From: Halomonas sp. QHL1
GTDB lineage: Bacteria; Pseudomonadota; Gammaproteobacteria; Pseudomonadales; Halomonadaceae
Direction: 5' to 3'
Length of the DNA: 64,000 nucleotides
Assembly: GCF_001882345.1 (NCBI RefSeq)
Contig: NZ_MINL01000001.1
Span: 2,972,419 to 3,036,418 of the forward strand
The notes under the pieces are model-generated. The model ran no database searches. It saw only the letters and a list, made by a program, of their open reading frames with translations, and was not told where the DNA came from. Position numbers and translations under genes: made by a program. Below, piece after piece: positions 1 to 9,785 of the stretch (its first letter is position 1; every line of letters starts with the position of its first letter).

Positions 1-1888
1 GTAGGCTAAGCGTGACGTTCTGAAGATTGTTGCCGGTAGCGCCGCGCACAGTTAATTGCTTTTCTGGATTGCCAGGGATGCGGTAGGGCGGTACGGCAAT
101 TTCCCGGGTACCCGATAAATACTGGCCGGTCAGCGAGTTGGGGTTGTCCATGACATCTTTAGGTGTGCCCTGGGCGACAATTTCACCGCCGTGCACGCCC
201 GCGCCTGGGCCGATATCCAGTACGTGATCAGCGGCGCGAATGGCGTCTTCATCGTGCTCGACCACAATCACGGTATTGCCCAAATCGCGCAGCCGCTCAA
301 GGGTTTTCAACAATCGGTCATTATCCCGCTGGTGCAAGCCAATCGACGGCTCATCGAGAATATACATCACCCCGACCAGGCCCGCGCCAATTTGGCTGGC
401 TAAGCGGATACGCTGGGCTTCACCGCCGGAGAGCGTGTCGGCACTGCGCTCAAGATTGAGGTAATCCAGCCCCACATTGACCAAAAACTCTAGCCGGGCG
501 TGGATCTCATGGACGATTTTATCGGCGATCTCACCTTTGCGCCCTGGCAGGCTTAAATCGGCAAAGTAGCGCCACGCTTCACCAATCGGGAAGCGCACAA
601 TCTCGGCGATGTTGTGATCATCCACGTAGACATGGCGCGACTCTTTCCGCAGTCGCGAGCCACTACAGGTCGCGCAAGGCTGCACGGCGATGTATTTGAC
701 CAGGTCATCGCGCACCATGTTGGATTCGGTTTCCCGATAGCGGCGCTGCATATTGGGCAGCACGCCTTCGAAAGCGTGTTCGCGGGTGACTTTGCGGCCG
801 CGGTCGCCCACATAGACAAACGGGATGTGCTCGTCGCCGCTGCCGTTGAGGATAACCTCCCGATCGCGGTGGGCGAGCTCTTGCCAGGGCGTTTCCAGCT
901 CAAAACCATAGTATTTGGCCAGCGCCTGGAGCTGGGTAAAGTAGTAAATATTGCGCCGATCCCAGCCTTTTATTACGCCTTCGGCAAGCGACAGCTCCGG
1001 GTGGCTGATGAGCTTGTCCGGGTCGAAGTACTGCTGGACACCCAGCCCGTCGCAGGTGGGGCAGGCGCCCGCCGGGTTGTTGAACGAGAACATCCGCGGC
1101 TCAAGTTCCGCCAGCGAGTAGCCGCACACCGGGCAGGCAAAGCGCGATGAGAAGGCAATGTCGTCGCGCTCACCGTCCATAAAGTGAATCATGGCGGTGC
1201 CGTCAGCGAGGTTCAGCGCGGTTTCAAAGGACTCCGCCAAACGTTGGGCAAGGTCGTCGCGCACTTTGAAGCGGTCAACAACAACGCTGATATCGTGTTT
1301 TTTGCGCTTATCCAGCGGTGCGATATCGTCCAGCTCTAGCACTTGGCCATCGACCAGAGCGCGCACAAAGCCCTGGGCGCGCAGCTCGGCCAGTAACTGT
1401 AAATGTTCGCCTTTGCGGCCTTTGACTACCGGCGCCAGCAGCATCAGTTTGGTGCCTTCGGCGAGGTTCATGACCTGATCGACCATCTGGGAAATGGTCT
1501 GAGCTTCCAAGTCTTCGCCGTGTTCGGGGCAGCGGGGTGTCCCGGCACGGGCAAACAGCAGGCGCAGGTAGTCGTAAATTTCGGTGATGGTGCCCACGGT
1601 CGAGCGCGGGTTGTGGGAGGTGGACTTCTGCTCAATGGAGATCGCAGGCGACAGCCCTTCGATGTGATCCACATCGGGCTTTTCCATCATCGATAGGAAC
1701 TGGCGCGCATAGGTGGAGAGCGATTCCACATAGCGGCGCTGCCCCTCGGCGTAAAGGGTATCGAACGCTAACGACGATTTACCCGAGCCGGAGAGGCCGG
1801 TTATCACAATCAGCTTGTTACGGGGCAGCTCCACATCGATCTGCTTGAGGTTGTGGGTGCGGGCACCCCTGACCAGAATGCTGTCCAT
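1..1888 (-). CDS. uvrA: UvrABC excinuclease subunit A, N-terminal two thirds (partial)
   Basis: UvrA is the ABC-type ATPase that finds bulky DNA lesions and loads UvrB in nucleotide excision repair. The reverse strand is open from an ATG at 1888 to the left edge, giving about 629 of the roughly 940 residues usual for the family; the C-terminal third lies outside the window. Visible landmarks are the N-terminal Walker [10 protein letters not shown] (near 1775), the first zinc-finger pairs CPVC and CPTC (near 1130 and 1050), and the ABC signature [12 protein letters not shown] (near 415). The start is supported by GAGGTG seven bases upstream. The divergent uvrA / MFS / ssb order is typical of pseudomonads and relatives. 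No LexA-type CTGT-N8-ACAG site is visible in the upstream gap, so SOS control is not evident here. Confidence 0.97.
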   Translation of the reverse strand, partial: MDSILVRGARTHNLKQIDVELPRNKLIVITGLSGSGKSSLAFDTLYAEGQRRYVESLSTYARQFLSMMEKPDVDHIEGLSPAISIEQKSTSHNPRSTVGTITEIYDYLRLLFARAGTPRCPEHGEDLEAQTISQMVDQVMNLAEGTKLMLLAPVVKGRKGEHLQLLAELRAQGFVRALVDGQVLELDDIAPLDKRKKHDISVVVDRFKVRDDLAQRLAESFETALNLADGTAMIHFMDGERDDIAFSSRFACPVCGYSLAELEPRMFSFNNPAGACPTCDGLGVQQYFDPDKLISHPELSLAEGVIKGWDRRNIYYFTQLQALAKYYGFELETPWQELAHRDREVILNGSGDEHIPFVYVGDRGRKVTREHAFEGVLPNMQRRYRETESNMVRDDLVKYIAVQPCATCSGSRLRKESRHVYVDDHNIAEIVRFPIGEAWRYFADLSLPGRKGEIADKIVHEIHARLEFLVNVGLDYLNLERSADTLSGGEAQRIRLASQIGAGLVGVMYILDEPSIGLHQRDNDRLLKTLERLRDLGNTVIVVEHDEDAIRAADHVLDIGPGAGVHGGEIVAQGTPKDVMDNPNSLTGQYLSGTREIAVPPYRIPGNPEKQLTVRGATGNNLQNVTLSL

Positions 1889-1981
1889 CAACACCTCGAA
1901 TCGCGCGGCAAAAGCGCGATTATACGTTTGTCGGCCCCCTCCCGGCAAAACAGCTTTCATAACCTGCGGCAACTCGCGACG

Positions 1982-2010
1982 TTTCCAGCGCCAGCCCAAA
2001 CCGCTAGAAT
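1982..2010 (+). promoter_or_regulatory. candidate sigma-70 promoter for the MFS gene
   Basis: TTTCCA (1982-1987) and TAGAAT (2005-2010) are separated by 17 bases and lie about 60 bases before the start of the transporter gene. The -10 is good and the -35 is weak. A very similar arrangement precedes birA at 34818-34846. Confidence 0.4.
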
Positions 2011-2071
2011 AGAGGATTGTCACAATTCACACTGACTCACCACATGCTTAACCACCATATAAAAGGGCATT

Positions 2072-3451
2072 ATGCGCAAGGTTTCCGCACTATTGCTGGC
2101 CTCTGAACGTCGTGCGATCAGTGGTTTGGCCGGGCTTTATGCATCGCGCATGCTGGGTCTGTTTATGGTGCTGCCGGTATTGGCGCTGTATGCCGACACC
2201 CTTGAGGGTTCAACCCCGCTATTGGTGGGCGTGGCGCTGGGTATTTATGGTTTAACCCAGGCGACGCTGCAAATTCCGTTTGGGTTACTTTCTGATCGCA
2301 TTGGGCGCAAGCAGGTAATTGCCATGGGGCTGGTGATTTTTGCCCTCGGCAGCGTGATCGCGGCGCTCTCCGATAGCATTGCCGGCGTTATTGCTGGTCG
2401 AGCGCTGCAGGGCTGTGGCGCCGTAGCCGCGGCTATTATGGCACTGCTGGCGGATCAAACCCGTGAGGAGGTGCGCACCGCCGCCATGGCGACCATTGGG
2501 CTCTCTATTGGCGTGTCGTTTGCGATTGCCATGGTGCTGGGGCCGTGGCTTGCCGCCTGGGCGGGGCTGGCCGGGGTGTTCTGGTTTACTGCACTGCTAA
2601 CGCTGGTGGGGCTGCTGGTACTGTGGCGCTGGGTGCCTTCAGCGCCACGGCGAAGGCGCCACCGTGATGTGGGCATGGACCGCCAGCAGTTTAAGAGCGT
2701 GATAATCCGCCCTGATTTATGGCGGTTGGATGTGTCGATTTTTGCCCTGCACTTAGTGCTGATGGCGATATTTGTCGCGGTACCTTTTCGCCTGCTAAAC
2801 GCCGGTGTGGCGATTGAGTATCATGGGCTGGCGTATCTTGGCATTATGGCGCTATCGTTTGTTGCTATGGTGCCGCTGATTATCGTGGCTGAGAAGCAGC
2901 AGCGCATGCGCTTGATGTGTCTGGCAGCGATCGGCGCTATTGTGTTGAGTCTGGCGGGGCTGGGGTTGCCACTCTCGCCAAGCTACTGGCTGTTTGTATG
3001 GCTGTTTGTGTTCTTCACCGGCTTTAACTTGCTGGAAGCGACGCTACCTTCCATGCTCAGTAAGCTTGCCCCGGCGGGCGCCAAAGGAACCGCGATGGGG
3101 GTGTACTCCACCAGCCAATTTTTAGGCGCTTTTTTAGGCGGTACGCTAGGCGGCTTGCTGGCTCACTATGGTGGTCTCAATGCGGTCTTTATTGGCTGTG
3201 CTGGTTTGGCGTTATGCTGGTGGATCGCCATGTGGCGGATGCCCGCACCGCCACCGCTCTCCAGCGAAGTGGTGGCGCTTCACGAGACCCAGGCAGACGC
3301 GCTCGACCTGTTAATGGAACACTTAGCCGATGTGGTCGGCGTGGAAGATGTCATGGTGGTGCCGGAAGAGCGCTTGGTCTATTTAAAGGTGAACCGTCAG
3401 CAACTTGATCAGGCAGCGTTGAACAAGCTAATGGCACCCCCAAAATCTTAA
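2072..3451 (+). CDS. YajR-like major facilitator superfamily exporter
   Basis: A 459-residue inner-membrane MFS protein, probably a proton-driven drug or metabolite exporter. About 12 hydrophobic segments fill residues 20-395. The loop 2-3 motif A reads GLLSDRIGRK at residues 71-80. After the last membrane segment there is a soluble tail of about 65 residues (from about 395) ending in alternating Val-rich strands (GVEDVMVV, LVYLKVN). This resembles the C-terminal YAM domain of E. coli YajR, which is also a member of similar length (about 454). The start is supported by AAGGG upstream. It sits between uvrA and ssb, a conserved neighbourhood in this group that does not reveal its substrate. Function beyond MFS transport is inference. 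Confidence 0.88.
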   Translation: MRKVSALLLASERRAISGLAGLYASRMLGLFMVLPVLALYADTLEGSTPLLVGVALGIYGLTQATLQIPFGLLSDRIGRKQVIAMGLVIFALGSVIAALSDSIAGVIAGRALQGCGAVAAAIMALLADQTREEVRTAAMATIGLSIGVSFAIAMVLGPWLAAWAGLAGVFWFTALLTLVGLLVLWRWVPSAPRRRRHRDVGMDRQQFKSVIIRPDLWRLDVSIFALHLVLMAIFVAVPFRLLNAGVAIEYHGLAYLGIMALSFVAMVPLIIVAEKQQRMRLMCLAAIGAIVLSLAGLGLPLSPSYWLFVWLFVFFTGFNLLEATLPSMLSKLAPAGAKGTAMGVYSTSQFLGAFLGGTLGGLLAHYGGLNAVFIGCAGLALCWWIAMWRMPAPPPLSSEVVALHETQADALDLLMEHLADVVGVEDVMVVPEERLVYLKVNRQQLDQAALNKLMAPPKS

Positions 3452-3523
3452 TCCAGCCGTGCCAATGAAGTGTGGCGGCGGTTGGCAATAAACTCTACAT
3501 GACAGCTATTAAAGGAGCGCCTT

Positions 3524-4165
3524 ATGGCTCGCGGCATTAACAAGGTCATTCTGATTGGCAACCTCGGGCAGGATCCAGAGGTGCGTTTCACCCCCAGCGG
3601 CACCGCCGTGGCCAATTTAAATCTGGCCACCACCGATACCTGGATGGATCGTCAGAGCGGCCAGCGCCAAGAGCGCACCGAATGGCACCGCGTGGTGATG
3701 TTCAATAAAACCGCCGAAATCGCCCAGCAGTACCTGAAAAAAGGCTCCAAAGTCTATATTGAAGGGCGCCTGCAAACCCGCAAGTGGCAGGATCAAAACG
3801 GTCAGGATCGCTACTCGACGGAAATCGTCGCCAACGATATGCAGATGCTTGACGGTCGCAGCGGTGATTTCCAAGGCGGCGGCGCCCCGCAAAACAACTA
3901 TCCCCAGAACGCGCCGGCGCAAAACAGCCCCGCCCAGAATAACCCTGCCGCCAATAATCAGGGCGGCGGTTATCCCCCACAGGGTGGCGCGCCCCAAGGC
4001 GGCAATAACTACCCCGGCGGGCAGAGCCCGCAGCAGTCTCCTCGCCCCGCGCAGCCAGCGCCGCAGCAGGGCAACCAAGCTCCTCCGCCCAACCAGCAGA
4101 ACAGCAGCTACGGCGCCCCGGACCCAGGTAACTTCGACGATTTCGACGATGAGATCCCGTTCTGA
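3524..4165 (+). CDS. ssb: single-stranded DNA-binding protein
   Basis: A 213-residue SSB that coats single-stranded DNA during replication, repair and recombination, acting as a tetramer. The OB fold spans residues 1-110 (starts [15 protein letters not shown]; core [14 protein letters not shown]). It is followed by a Gln/Asn/Pro/Gly-rich disordered linker from about 115 to 203. The protein ends in the acidic tip DFDDEIPF that docks partner proteins. The linker is longer than in E. coli SSB (178 residues), which is common in pseudomonads and halomonads. The start is set by AAAGGAG upstream of ATG. A long open frame on the opposite strand (3617-4396) is a by-product of the GC-rich linker. Confidence 0.98.
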   Translation: MARGINKVILIGNLGQDPEVRFTPSGTAVANLNLATTDTWMDRQSGQRQERTEWHRVVMFNKTAEIAQQYLKKGSKVYIEGRLQTRKWQDQNGQDRYSTEIVANDMQMLDGRSGDFQGGGAPQNNYPQNAPAQNSPAQNNPAANNQGGGYPPQGGAPQGGNNYPGGQSPQQSPRPAQPAPQQGNQAPPPNQQNSSYGAPDPGNFDDFDDEIPF

Positions 4166-4217
4166 GCGTGCTATTCGTCGCTCAGCGTGGAAGTAAGCGT
4201 GATAAGGGAGGGGTGTC

Positions 4218-5108
4218 TTGAAGCTGTTAATACTGGATGCCGGACACTGCCTAAGCTTGGCACTGGCCCGGGAAGCAAGCCGTCGTGCCGATACAGAGTT
4301 GGTCATCGAGCAAGGAACCACCATCACGCCGTCACGCCTTGAGGCGATAGCCCCTGACGCCGTGATTATTCCACCGTTGGCCCACCCACTGAACATGGCG
4401 CCAGCGGACGTTACGGCCCATGCCGATGCGGTAGATATCTGTCTGGATGCCTGCCAGGCGCAAGACGTGGCGTTGGTATGGTGTGTCTCCGATCAGCTTT
4501 ACGAAGACGGTTTGGAAGTCCCCATTGACGAGCACGTGGTGCCTGCTCCGCGGGATGACAGCTTGCGCCGCCTGGTTCAGACCGGTGACCGCATCCGTGC
4601 GGAGTTTCAGCGTCATTTGATTGTGCGCTTAGGGCCGCTGTTTGCGCTGGAAGGCAGCCATGCATGGCTAAATGACATCATCGGTCACTTGGTGCTCGGG
4701 AAGGCGGTGCGCGCTGCGGAGGATGTGATTTTTTGCCCGACCTCCGCGGATGCCGTCGCCATGGCGCTGATTGGTATGCTACAGCAGCAGGTCAGTGGTG
4801 CTGAGTCCTGGGGGGCTTATCATCTTGCTGGCACCGAACCTGTCAGCGCTTTTACCTTTACCTCCATGGTGCGTACCCAGCTATTAACGCACCTTGAGGG
4901 GCGCGGTGAGCAGATTAACCTCGGCGAGGTTCAGCCGCTTAAACATCATCACGATGCTAAGCTACGGCGCGTTTTGAACTGCCGACGTGTGCTGGACGTG
5001 TTTGGCGTTCATCAGAAACCGTGGCGCTTAGAGGCTGGACGTATGTTAGATGCGTGGTGTTTAACCCGTGAAAGTAACCGTGTCAGCGATACAGGAGCGT
5101 CGGCTTGA
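4218..5108 (+). CDS. RmlD-like sugar-nucleotide-binding family protein, degenerate nucleotide motif
   Basis: A 296-residue protein of the extended SDR / dTDP-4-dehydrorhamnose reductase (RmlD) superfamily, judged from fold-level similarity. It has an N-terminal beta strand MKLLILDAG, a late RLGPLFALEGS strand-loop and a C-terminal substrate-type region. The glycine-rich Rossmann motif GxxGxxG expected after the first strand is missing (it reads DAGHCLSLALAR), and no YxxxK catalytic pair is obvious. Enzymatic reductase activity is therefore doubtful. The start is TTG at 4218, supported by GGGAGGGG upstream; an ATG start further in would remove the first strand. Its stop overlaps the plsC start (TTGA), so the two are translationally coupled. 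A role in envelope or lipid metabolism is inferred only from that coupling. Confidence 0.65.
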   Translation: MKLLILDAGHCLSLALAREASRRADTELVIEQGTTITPSRLEAIAPDAVIIPPLAHPLNMAPADVTAHADAVDICLDACQAQDVALVWCVSDQLYEDGLEVPIDEHVVPAPRDDSLRRLVQTGDRIRAEFQRHLIVRLGPLFALEGSHAWLNDIIGHLVLGKAVRAAEDVIFCPTSADAVAMALIGMLQQQVSGAESWGAYHLAGTEPVSAFTFTSMVRTQLLTHLEGRGEQINLGEVQPLKHHHDAKLRRVLNCRRVLDVFGVHQKPWRLEAGRMLDAWCLTRESNRVSDTGASA

Positions 5109-5839
5109 TAAATGTGGTTCGCAGCTTGGTTTTTTATGCCGGCTATTTTTTTGCCATGCTAATGATCGGCATCCTGTTTCTACCCATTGCGCCGTTTCTT
5201 CCGCTGTCTGGCCGCTACCGCTTACTCAATTTGTATAACTATTTTTTGATGGTGTGGTTTCGTATCGCCTGCGGGGTGCGCTACGACATTCAAGGCCGGG
5301 AAAACCTGCCTAGCGGCCCCTGCGTGATCCAGGCCAACCATCAGTGTGAATGGGAAACCGTGTTTCTGCAGGTAATGAAGCCGCCGGTATGTACCGTACT
5401 GAAACGCGAATTACTGCGTCTACCGATCTTTGGCTGGGGTTTGCGTCTGCTTCGCCCGATCAGCCTAGATCGCTCCAAACCGGCGCGGGCGATGAAGCAA
5501 GTGCTTACACAGGGCGTCGAGCGTTTGGGCACGGGGCTTTCGGTGCTGATTTTTCCTGAAGGGACGCGGGTAGATCCAGGCATTCGCAAGCGCTATAACA
5601 AAAGTGGCAGCGTGGTGGCGTGTCGTGCAGGGGTACCGGTCTTGCCGGTGGCTCACAACGCTGGCGAGCGCTGGCCAGGACGCCACTGGGTTAAGCAGCC
5701 CGGCGTACTGCGTGTGCGCATTGGTAAGCCAATTGAGACGGCTGGGCGTATGCCCGATGAAGTGCTCGCAGACGTCGAAGCTTGGATTGAAGCGCAGCTA
5801 CAAGAAATTTCAGACGTGCCGCGGCCTACCTCTCGCTAA
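5105..5839 (+). CDS. plsC: 1-acyl-sn-glycerol-3-phosphate acyltransferase (PlsC family)
   Basis: A 244-residue membrane-bound acyltransferase that would add the second acyl chain to lysophosphatidic acid in phospholipid synthesis. One or two hydrophobic segments lie at residues 5-33. Acyltransferase motif I reads NHQCEWE, with His79 and, four residues on, Glu84; the family usually has Asp (HX4D). Motif III FPEGTR is intact at 150-155, and motif IV-like PVLPVAH follows. The start is TTG at 5105, overlapping the upstream TGA, with AGGAGCG before it. A strong bidirectional terminator follows. Members with HX4E occur in pseudomonads and are likely active, but the substrate could be another lysophospholipid. 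Confidence 0.85.
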   Translation: MINVVRSLVFYAGYFFAMLMIGILFLPIAPFLPLSGRYRLLNLYNYFLMVWFRIACGVRYDIQGRENLPSGPCVIQANHQCEWETVFLQVMKPPVCTVLKRELLRLPIFGWGLRLLRPISLDRSKPARAMKQVLTQGVERLGTGLSVLIFPEGTRVDPGIRKRYNKSGSVVACRAGVPVLPVAHNAGERWPGRHWVKQPGVLRVRIGKPIETAGRMPDEVLADVEAWIEAQLQEISDVPRPTSR

Positions 5840-5861
5840 CAGCGTATCTTGCTGCCATATG

Positions 5862-5889
5862 AAAACGGCGCCCAGTGGGCGCCGTTTTT
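5862..5889. terminator. bidirectional intrinsic terminator between plsC and fabB
   Basis: A 12-bp perfect stem AAAACGGCGCCC / GGGCGCCGTTTT with an AGT loop is flanked by T runs on both strands. It sits between the convergent plsC and fabB ends. Confidence 0.9.
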
Positions 5890-5919
5890 ATGCTCATCAT
5901 ACGAGTAGTCGTACTAGCG

Positions 5920-7137
5920 CTAGTCGTTAAAACGCTGGAAGACTAAACACGCATTGGTGCCGCCAAAGCCGAAGCTGTTAGATAAGGCACGATCTATCGT
6001 CACGCCATCGCGGCGTTCGGTGACAATATCAAAGCCATCGGCCTGCTCATCCAACTCGGTGATATTCGCCGAGGCGGCAACAAAGTTGTGCTGCATCATC
6101 AGCAGCGAATAGATCGCTTCCTGTACACCGGTAGCCCCCAGGGAGTGGCCGGTGAGCGATTTGGTCGAGCTCATTGCGGGCGTTGTATTACCAAACACTT
6201 CGCGTATTGCTTTGAGCTCGGCAACATCGCCTACGGGCGTCGAGGTACCGTGGGTATTGATGTAATCAATATCGCCATCGACCGTTGCCATCGCTTGGCG
6301 CATGCAGCGCATAGCACCTTCGCCCGAAGGAGCGACCATATCATGACCGTCAGAGGTAGCGCCGTAACCCACTAATTCGCCATAAATCTTGGCGCCGCGG
6401 GCTTTGGCATGCTCAAGCTCTTCCAACACCAACATGCCACCGCCACCGGCGATAACAAAGCCATCGCGGGCCTGATCGTAAGGGCGCGAGGCCTGTTCAG
6501 GGGTGTCGTTGTAGTGGGTAGAGAGCGCGCCCATGGCATCAAATAGGCAGGAGAGAGTCCAGTGCTCCTCTTCGCCGCCACCGGCAAACACAACATCCTG
6601 CTTGTTGAGCTGAATTTGCTCCATTGCACTGCCAATACAGTGTGCTGAGGTCGCACAGGCAGAAGAGATAGAGTAATTGATGCCTTTGATTTTAAACGGC
6701 GTCGCCAAGCACGCTGAAACGGTGCTGCCCATTGTCCGGGTGACGCGATAAGGGCCAACGCGGCGCAGCCCTTTTTCACGCAATACGTCGGCTGCTTCAA
6801 CCTGATTAGCGCTTGAAGCACCGCCGGAGCCGGCAATAAGCCCCGTACGCTCGTTAGATACCTGCTCTTCGCTCAGCCCTGCGTCTTCGATGGCCTGGGC
6901 CATAGAAACATACGCATAGGCAGCTGCATCGCCCATAAAGCGGCGCAGTTTGCGGTCAATGAGAGCGTCAAGATCAATATCGACACTGCCTGCGACATGG
7001 CTACGGAAGCCACGCTCGGCATACTCTTCTTTAAAACGAATACCGCTGCGCCCAGTTTTGAGCGCGTCCAGGACCTGTCGTTGGTCGTTGCCAAGGCAAG
7101 ATACGATGCCAAGGCCGGTGACTACCACTCGTCGCAT
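5920..7137 (-). CDS. fabB: beta-ketoacyl-ACP synthase I
   Basis: A 405-residue cytosolic condensing enzyme that elongates acyl-ACP, including the unsaturated branch. The catalytic triad is visible: Cys161 in SSACATSAH, His296 in [11 protein letters not shown] and His331 in [12 protein letters not shown], each two residues before the E. coli numbering. Length matches FabB (406). The start at 7137 is chosen over a longer upstream frame because AGGAGG precedes it and the protein begins [10 protein letters not shown] as in the family. It lies 13 bases after fabA, the classic fabAB operon for unsaturated fatty acids. Confidence 0.97.
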   Translation of the reverse strand: MRRVVVTGLGIVSCLGNDQRQVLDALKTGRSGIRFKEEYAERGFRSHVAGSVDIDLDALIDRKLRRFMGDAAAYAYVSMAQAIEDAGLSEEQVSNERTGLIAGSGGASSANQVEAADVLREKGLRRVGPYRVTRTMGSTVSACLATPFKIKGINYSISSACATSAHCIGSAMEQIQLNKQDVVFAGGGEEEHWTLSCLFDAMGALSTHYNDTPEQASRPYDQARDGFVIAGGGGMLVLEELEHAKARGAKIYGELVGYGATSDGHDMVAPSGEGAMRCMRQAMATVDGDIDYINTHGTSTPVGDVAELKAIREVFGNTTPAMSSTKSLTGHSLGATGVQEAIYSLLMMQHNFVAASANITELDEQADGFDIVTERRDGVTIDRALSNSFGFGGTNACLVFQRFND

Positions 7138-7150
7138 GGGAGCCTCCTGT

Positions 7151-7666
7151 TCAGAAATTCGCAGTGGAGGTAAATAGGCCAACGCGCAGATCATTAGCCT
7201 GATAGATGTCGCGTCCGTCAACGGTTACTGTACCGTCGGCGATACCCAAGATAAGACGCCGGGTAATAATACGCTTAATATTAATGCTATAGGTCACTTT
7301 TTGTGCATCCGGCAGAATCTGTCCGCTGAATTTAACTTCGCCGCAGCCAAGCGCACGTCCACGACCTGGGTGGCCTAGCCAGCCCAGATAAAACCCGACT
7401 AGCTGCCACATGGCGTCTAAACCCAAACAGCCAGGCATGACGGGGTCACCGGGAAAGTGGCAGTCAAAGAACCACAAATCAGGCGTGATATCCAGCTCGG
7501 CGATCAGTTCGCCCTTGCCATGCTCACCGCCTTCTTCGTGTATATGCTTGATGCGATCAAGCATCAGCATGTTAGGCGCAGGGAGCTGTGCATTGCCGGG
7601 GCCGAATAATTCGCCCCGCGAGCAGGCCAGTAGTTCTTCGCGATCAAAGGAATGTTGCTTGGTCAC
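7151..7666 (-). CDS. fabA: 3-hydroxydecanoyl-ACP dehydratase/isomerase
   Basis: A 171-residue hot-dog-fold enzyme that dehydrates 3-hydroxydecanoyl-ACP and isomerises the trans-2 product to cis-3, the committing step of anaerobic unsaturated fatty-acid synthesis. Active-site His70 is in [14 protein letters not shown] and Asp84 in GLDAMWQ. Length equals the E. coli enzyme. The start codon is GTG at 7666 with CGGAA upstream. It leads the fabA-fabB operon. A GTAG-N7-CTAC inverted half-site pair at 7694-7708 lies in the upstream region and might be an operator, but it does not match a regulator motif I can name. Confidence 0.97.
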   Translation of the reverse strand: MTKQHSFDREELLACSRGELFGPGNAQLPAPNMLMLDRIKHIHEEGGEHGKGELIAELDITPDLWFFDCHFPGDPVMPGCLGLDAMWQLVGFYLGWLGHPGRGRALGCGEVKFSGQILPDAQKVTYSINIKRIITRRLILGIADGTVTVDGRDIYQANDLRVGLFTSTANF

Positions 7667-7943
7667 TGAATCGTTCCGAATATCAAATTGGTTGTAGTAC
7701 TAGTCTACTTCCCGTAACCGCTGAATGCACGTAACTGGCTATTTATCGCCCATAACTTGAGATTTTAGCGGATCGGCCGATAACACTTTAGTGGGCAGCT
7801 TGGTTAAACAGCTGCCGATTGTGCACAATAAATGTTCCATTGCCGTAATATAGAGCATCCAAGTTTCTTAGGCGGCATGGTCAGCATGGCACCTAACGCT
7901 AATTTTTATTTAGGTTAATCTGTATAGGGTATAGCGAATCGCC
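7667..7943. other. divergent intergenic region fabA / GGDEF-EAL
   Basis: This 277-bp gap holds the promoters of both flanking genes, though no strong -35/-10 pair stands out. Visible elements are the GTAG-N7-CTAC pair (7694-7708), a perfect palindrome ATCGGCCGAT (7772-7781) and a hairpin GGCAGCT-9-AGCTGCC (7794-7816) without a T run. No gene is seen. Confidence 0.4.
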
Positions 7944-9785
7944 ATGTGGCTTCCTGTTTCTCTCAATCGTCCGTTAGTTTGGGTCGCACTGACGGCGCTT
8001 CCCGCTTGTGTTTGGGTACCTGATGCGATGCTACGCTTGGTGGCTGCCACGCTAGTTGCGCTTGGGGTGTGGGACGCCTGGAAACAAGTGCGTCAACAGC
8101 GGCTGCGCCTGCGGCTGTCGCAAGATACGTTAAGTCTCGCCAGCGATGCCATGGTGATTACCGATGCGCAAAATCACGTTATGGTAGTTAATCCAGCATT
8201 TACCGAAATTACCGGCTATGCCAGCCATGAGATTCAGGGGCTGAAGCTGGAGACGCTGGCAGCACCGCGCCATGATAAGGCCTTCTATCAAGCGTTTTGG
8301 AGCACGCTGAAAAGTACCGGCCGTTGGGAAGGTGAAATGTGGAGCCGGCGTAAACACGGCGACGAATACCCCGAGTGGCTAAAAGTCCGTGCCGTGACCG
8401 ACAAGCGCGGCAACATTACCCATTTTATTAATCTGTTTACCGATATTTCGGCACAAAAAGCCCGTGAGCGCGATTTGCGCCGTATCGGCTACGAAGACCC
8501 TCTCACCGGGCTGCCCAACCGTCGCCGTCTCCACGACCTGCTTGCCTCCCGGCTGCGCCATTTACGCGCGGGCGAAAGCCTGGATATGGCGCTGGTGGAT
8601 ATCGATGGATTGAAGTCAGTCAACGATAGCCTGGGGGTTGAGCAGGGTGATCGGCTATTAGCGCGCTTTGCCCAGCGGCTAACCAGCTACGTGGCAGGGA
8701 GCGAGGTAGGGCGCCTGGGCGGCGATGAGTTTATGGTGATTCGCACCACCACCTTCGACGATCATGACCAGTGGATAGCCACCCTGCGCGAGCATATGAG
8801 TCGGCCATTTGAAATTAACGACCACTCGTTGCGCCTAGGGCTCACGATTGGCAGCTGTCGGGTGCCCGAAGATGGTAACGACTCGGGTGTCGTCTTCCAG
8901 CGCTTAGAGTCGGCGCTTTACAGCGCCAAACGCCTGGGGCGTAACTTAAGCCAGCGCTTTCGCCCGGCATTGGATAAGCAGGATAACCCTCAGCTGGCAC
9001 TGGTCAGCGATCTACGCGCTGCGCTTATTTCCGGTGACCAGCTGGAGCTGCATTATCAAACCCAGCATGATCCTGGCAGCGGCGAGCTGGTGGGGATGGA
9101 GGCGCTACTGCGTTGGCGCCACCCCAGGGACGGCATGATTTCCCCGGGCGACTTTATTCCGTTGGCCGAGCGGCACGGTTTAATGAGCCAGCTGGGCGCC
9201 TGGGTGATCGAAAAAGCCTGCGCCCAGCAGGCCCATTGGCGCAACAGCGCTATGCCCAAGCTGACGATTTGGGTCAATATCTCGGCGCTGCAGCTGTTTC
9301 AAGGTGATCTGGAGAGCCAACTGACGACCTGCCTAAAGCGTTACCAGTTGAAGCCTTCGCAAATTGGCTTGGAGCTGACGGAGTCGGTGCTACTCGACGA
9401 GCGTGCGGGGGATATGGGGCCACGCCTACAGGCGCTACGGGATCAAGGCTTTGCGATTGCCATCGACGACTTTGGGACGGGTTATTCGTCGCTTGGCTAC
9501 TTAAAACGCTTGCCGGTGGACAAGATAAAACTCGATCGGGCATTCATTAAAGAGCTGCCCCACGATCAGGCGGACGCCTCGATAGTTAAGGCCGTCTTGG
9601 CAATGGCAGAGGGCATGGGGCTAGGGGTGATTGCAGAAGGTGTTGAAACCAAAGAGCAGTGTCAGTTCTTGGTCAAGGCCGGGTGCACGTCCGTGCAGGG
9701 GTTCTACTTTGCTCGGCCGCTTGCCGCCGCTGAGTTGGAAAAACGTTTGGTGCCCGCACCTGTCACTGCTCCTTCTGCTTCATAG
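7944..9785 (+). CDS. PAS-GGDEF-EAL cyclic-di-GMP turnover protein
   Basis: A 613-residue signalling protein with a hydrophobic N-terminus (about residues 8-45, one or two membrane helices), a PAS domain (about 55-175, with PAC-type FINLFTDISAQK), a diguanylate cyclase domain and a phosphodiesterase domain. The GGDEF motif is intact at 259-263 (GRLGGDEFMV). The EAL motif is intact at 386-388 (GMEALLRWRHP), with the downstream metal and catalytic elements NIS, ELTES, DDFGTGYSSL, KLDRAFI and AEGVE. No RxxD product-inhibition site precedes GGDEF. The PAS lacks the NCRFLQ cysteine motif of LOV domains, so it is not a blue-light flavin sensor despite lying near a light-type cluster. It probably has both activities or is a PDE with GTP-sensing GGDEF. 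Its 3' end overlaps the convergent DUF2878 gene by 23 bases. Confidence 0.93.
   Translation: MWLPVSLNRPLVWVALTALPACVWVPDAMLRLVAATLVALGVWDAWKQVRQQRLRLRLSQDTLSLASDAMVITDAQNHVMVVNPAFTEITGYASHEIQGLKLETLAAPRHDKAFYQAFWSTLKSTGRWEGEMWSRRKHGDEYPEWLKVRAVTDKRGNITHFINLFTDISAQKARERDLRRIGYEDPLTGLPNRRRLHDLLASRLRHLRAGESLDMALVDIDGLKSVNDSLGVEQGDRLLARFAQRLTSYVAGSEVGRLGGDEFMVIRTTTFDDHDQWIATLREHMSRPFEINDHSLRLGLTIGSCRVPEDGNDSGVVFQRLESALYSAKRLGRNLSQRFRPALDKQDNPQLALVSDLRAALISGDQLELHYQTQHDPGSGELVGMEALLRWRHPRDGMISPGDFIPLAERHGLMSQLGAWVIEKACAQQAHWRNSAMPKLTIWVNISALQLFQGDLESQLTTCLKRYQLKPSQIGLELTESVLLDERAGDMGPRLQALRDQGFAIAIDDFGTGYSSLGYLKRLPVDKIKLDRAFIKELPHDQADASIVKAVLAMAEGMGLGVIAEGVETKEQCQFLVKAGCTSVQGFYFARPLAAAELEKRLVPAPVTAPSAS

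Noticed and set aside
1889..2071. LexA/SOS box upstream of uvrA
   Set aside because: No CTGT-N8-ACAG or close variant is present in the gap.
3617..4396. 259-codon open frame antisense to ssb
   Set aside because: It is produced by the GC-rich Gln/Pro/Gly linker codons of ssb, crosses into the next gene and shows no family features.
7944..9785. LOV photoreceptor domain in the PAS-GGDEF-EAL protein as partner of the LitR-like regulator
   Set aside because: The PAS lacks the NCRFLQ flavin-cysteine motif.
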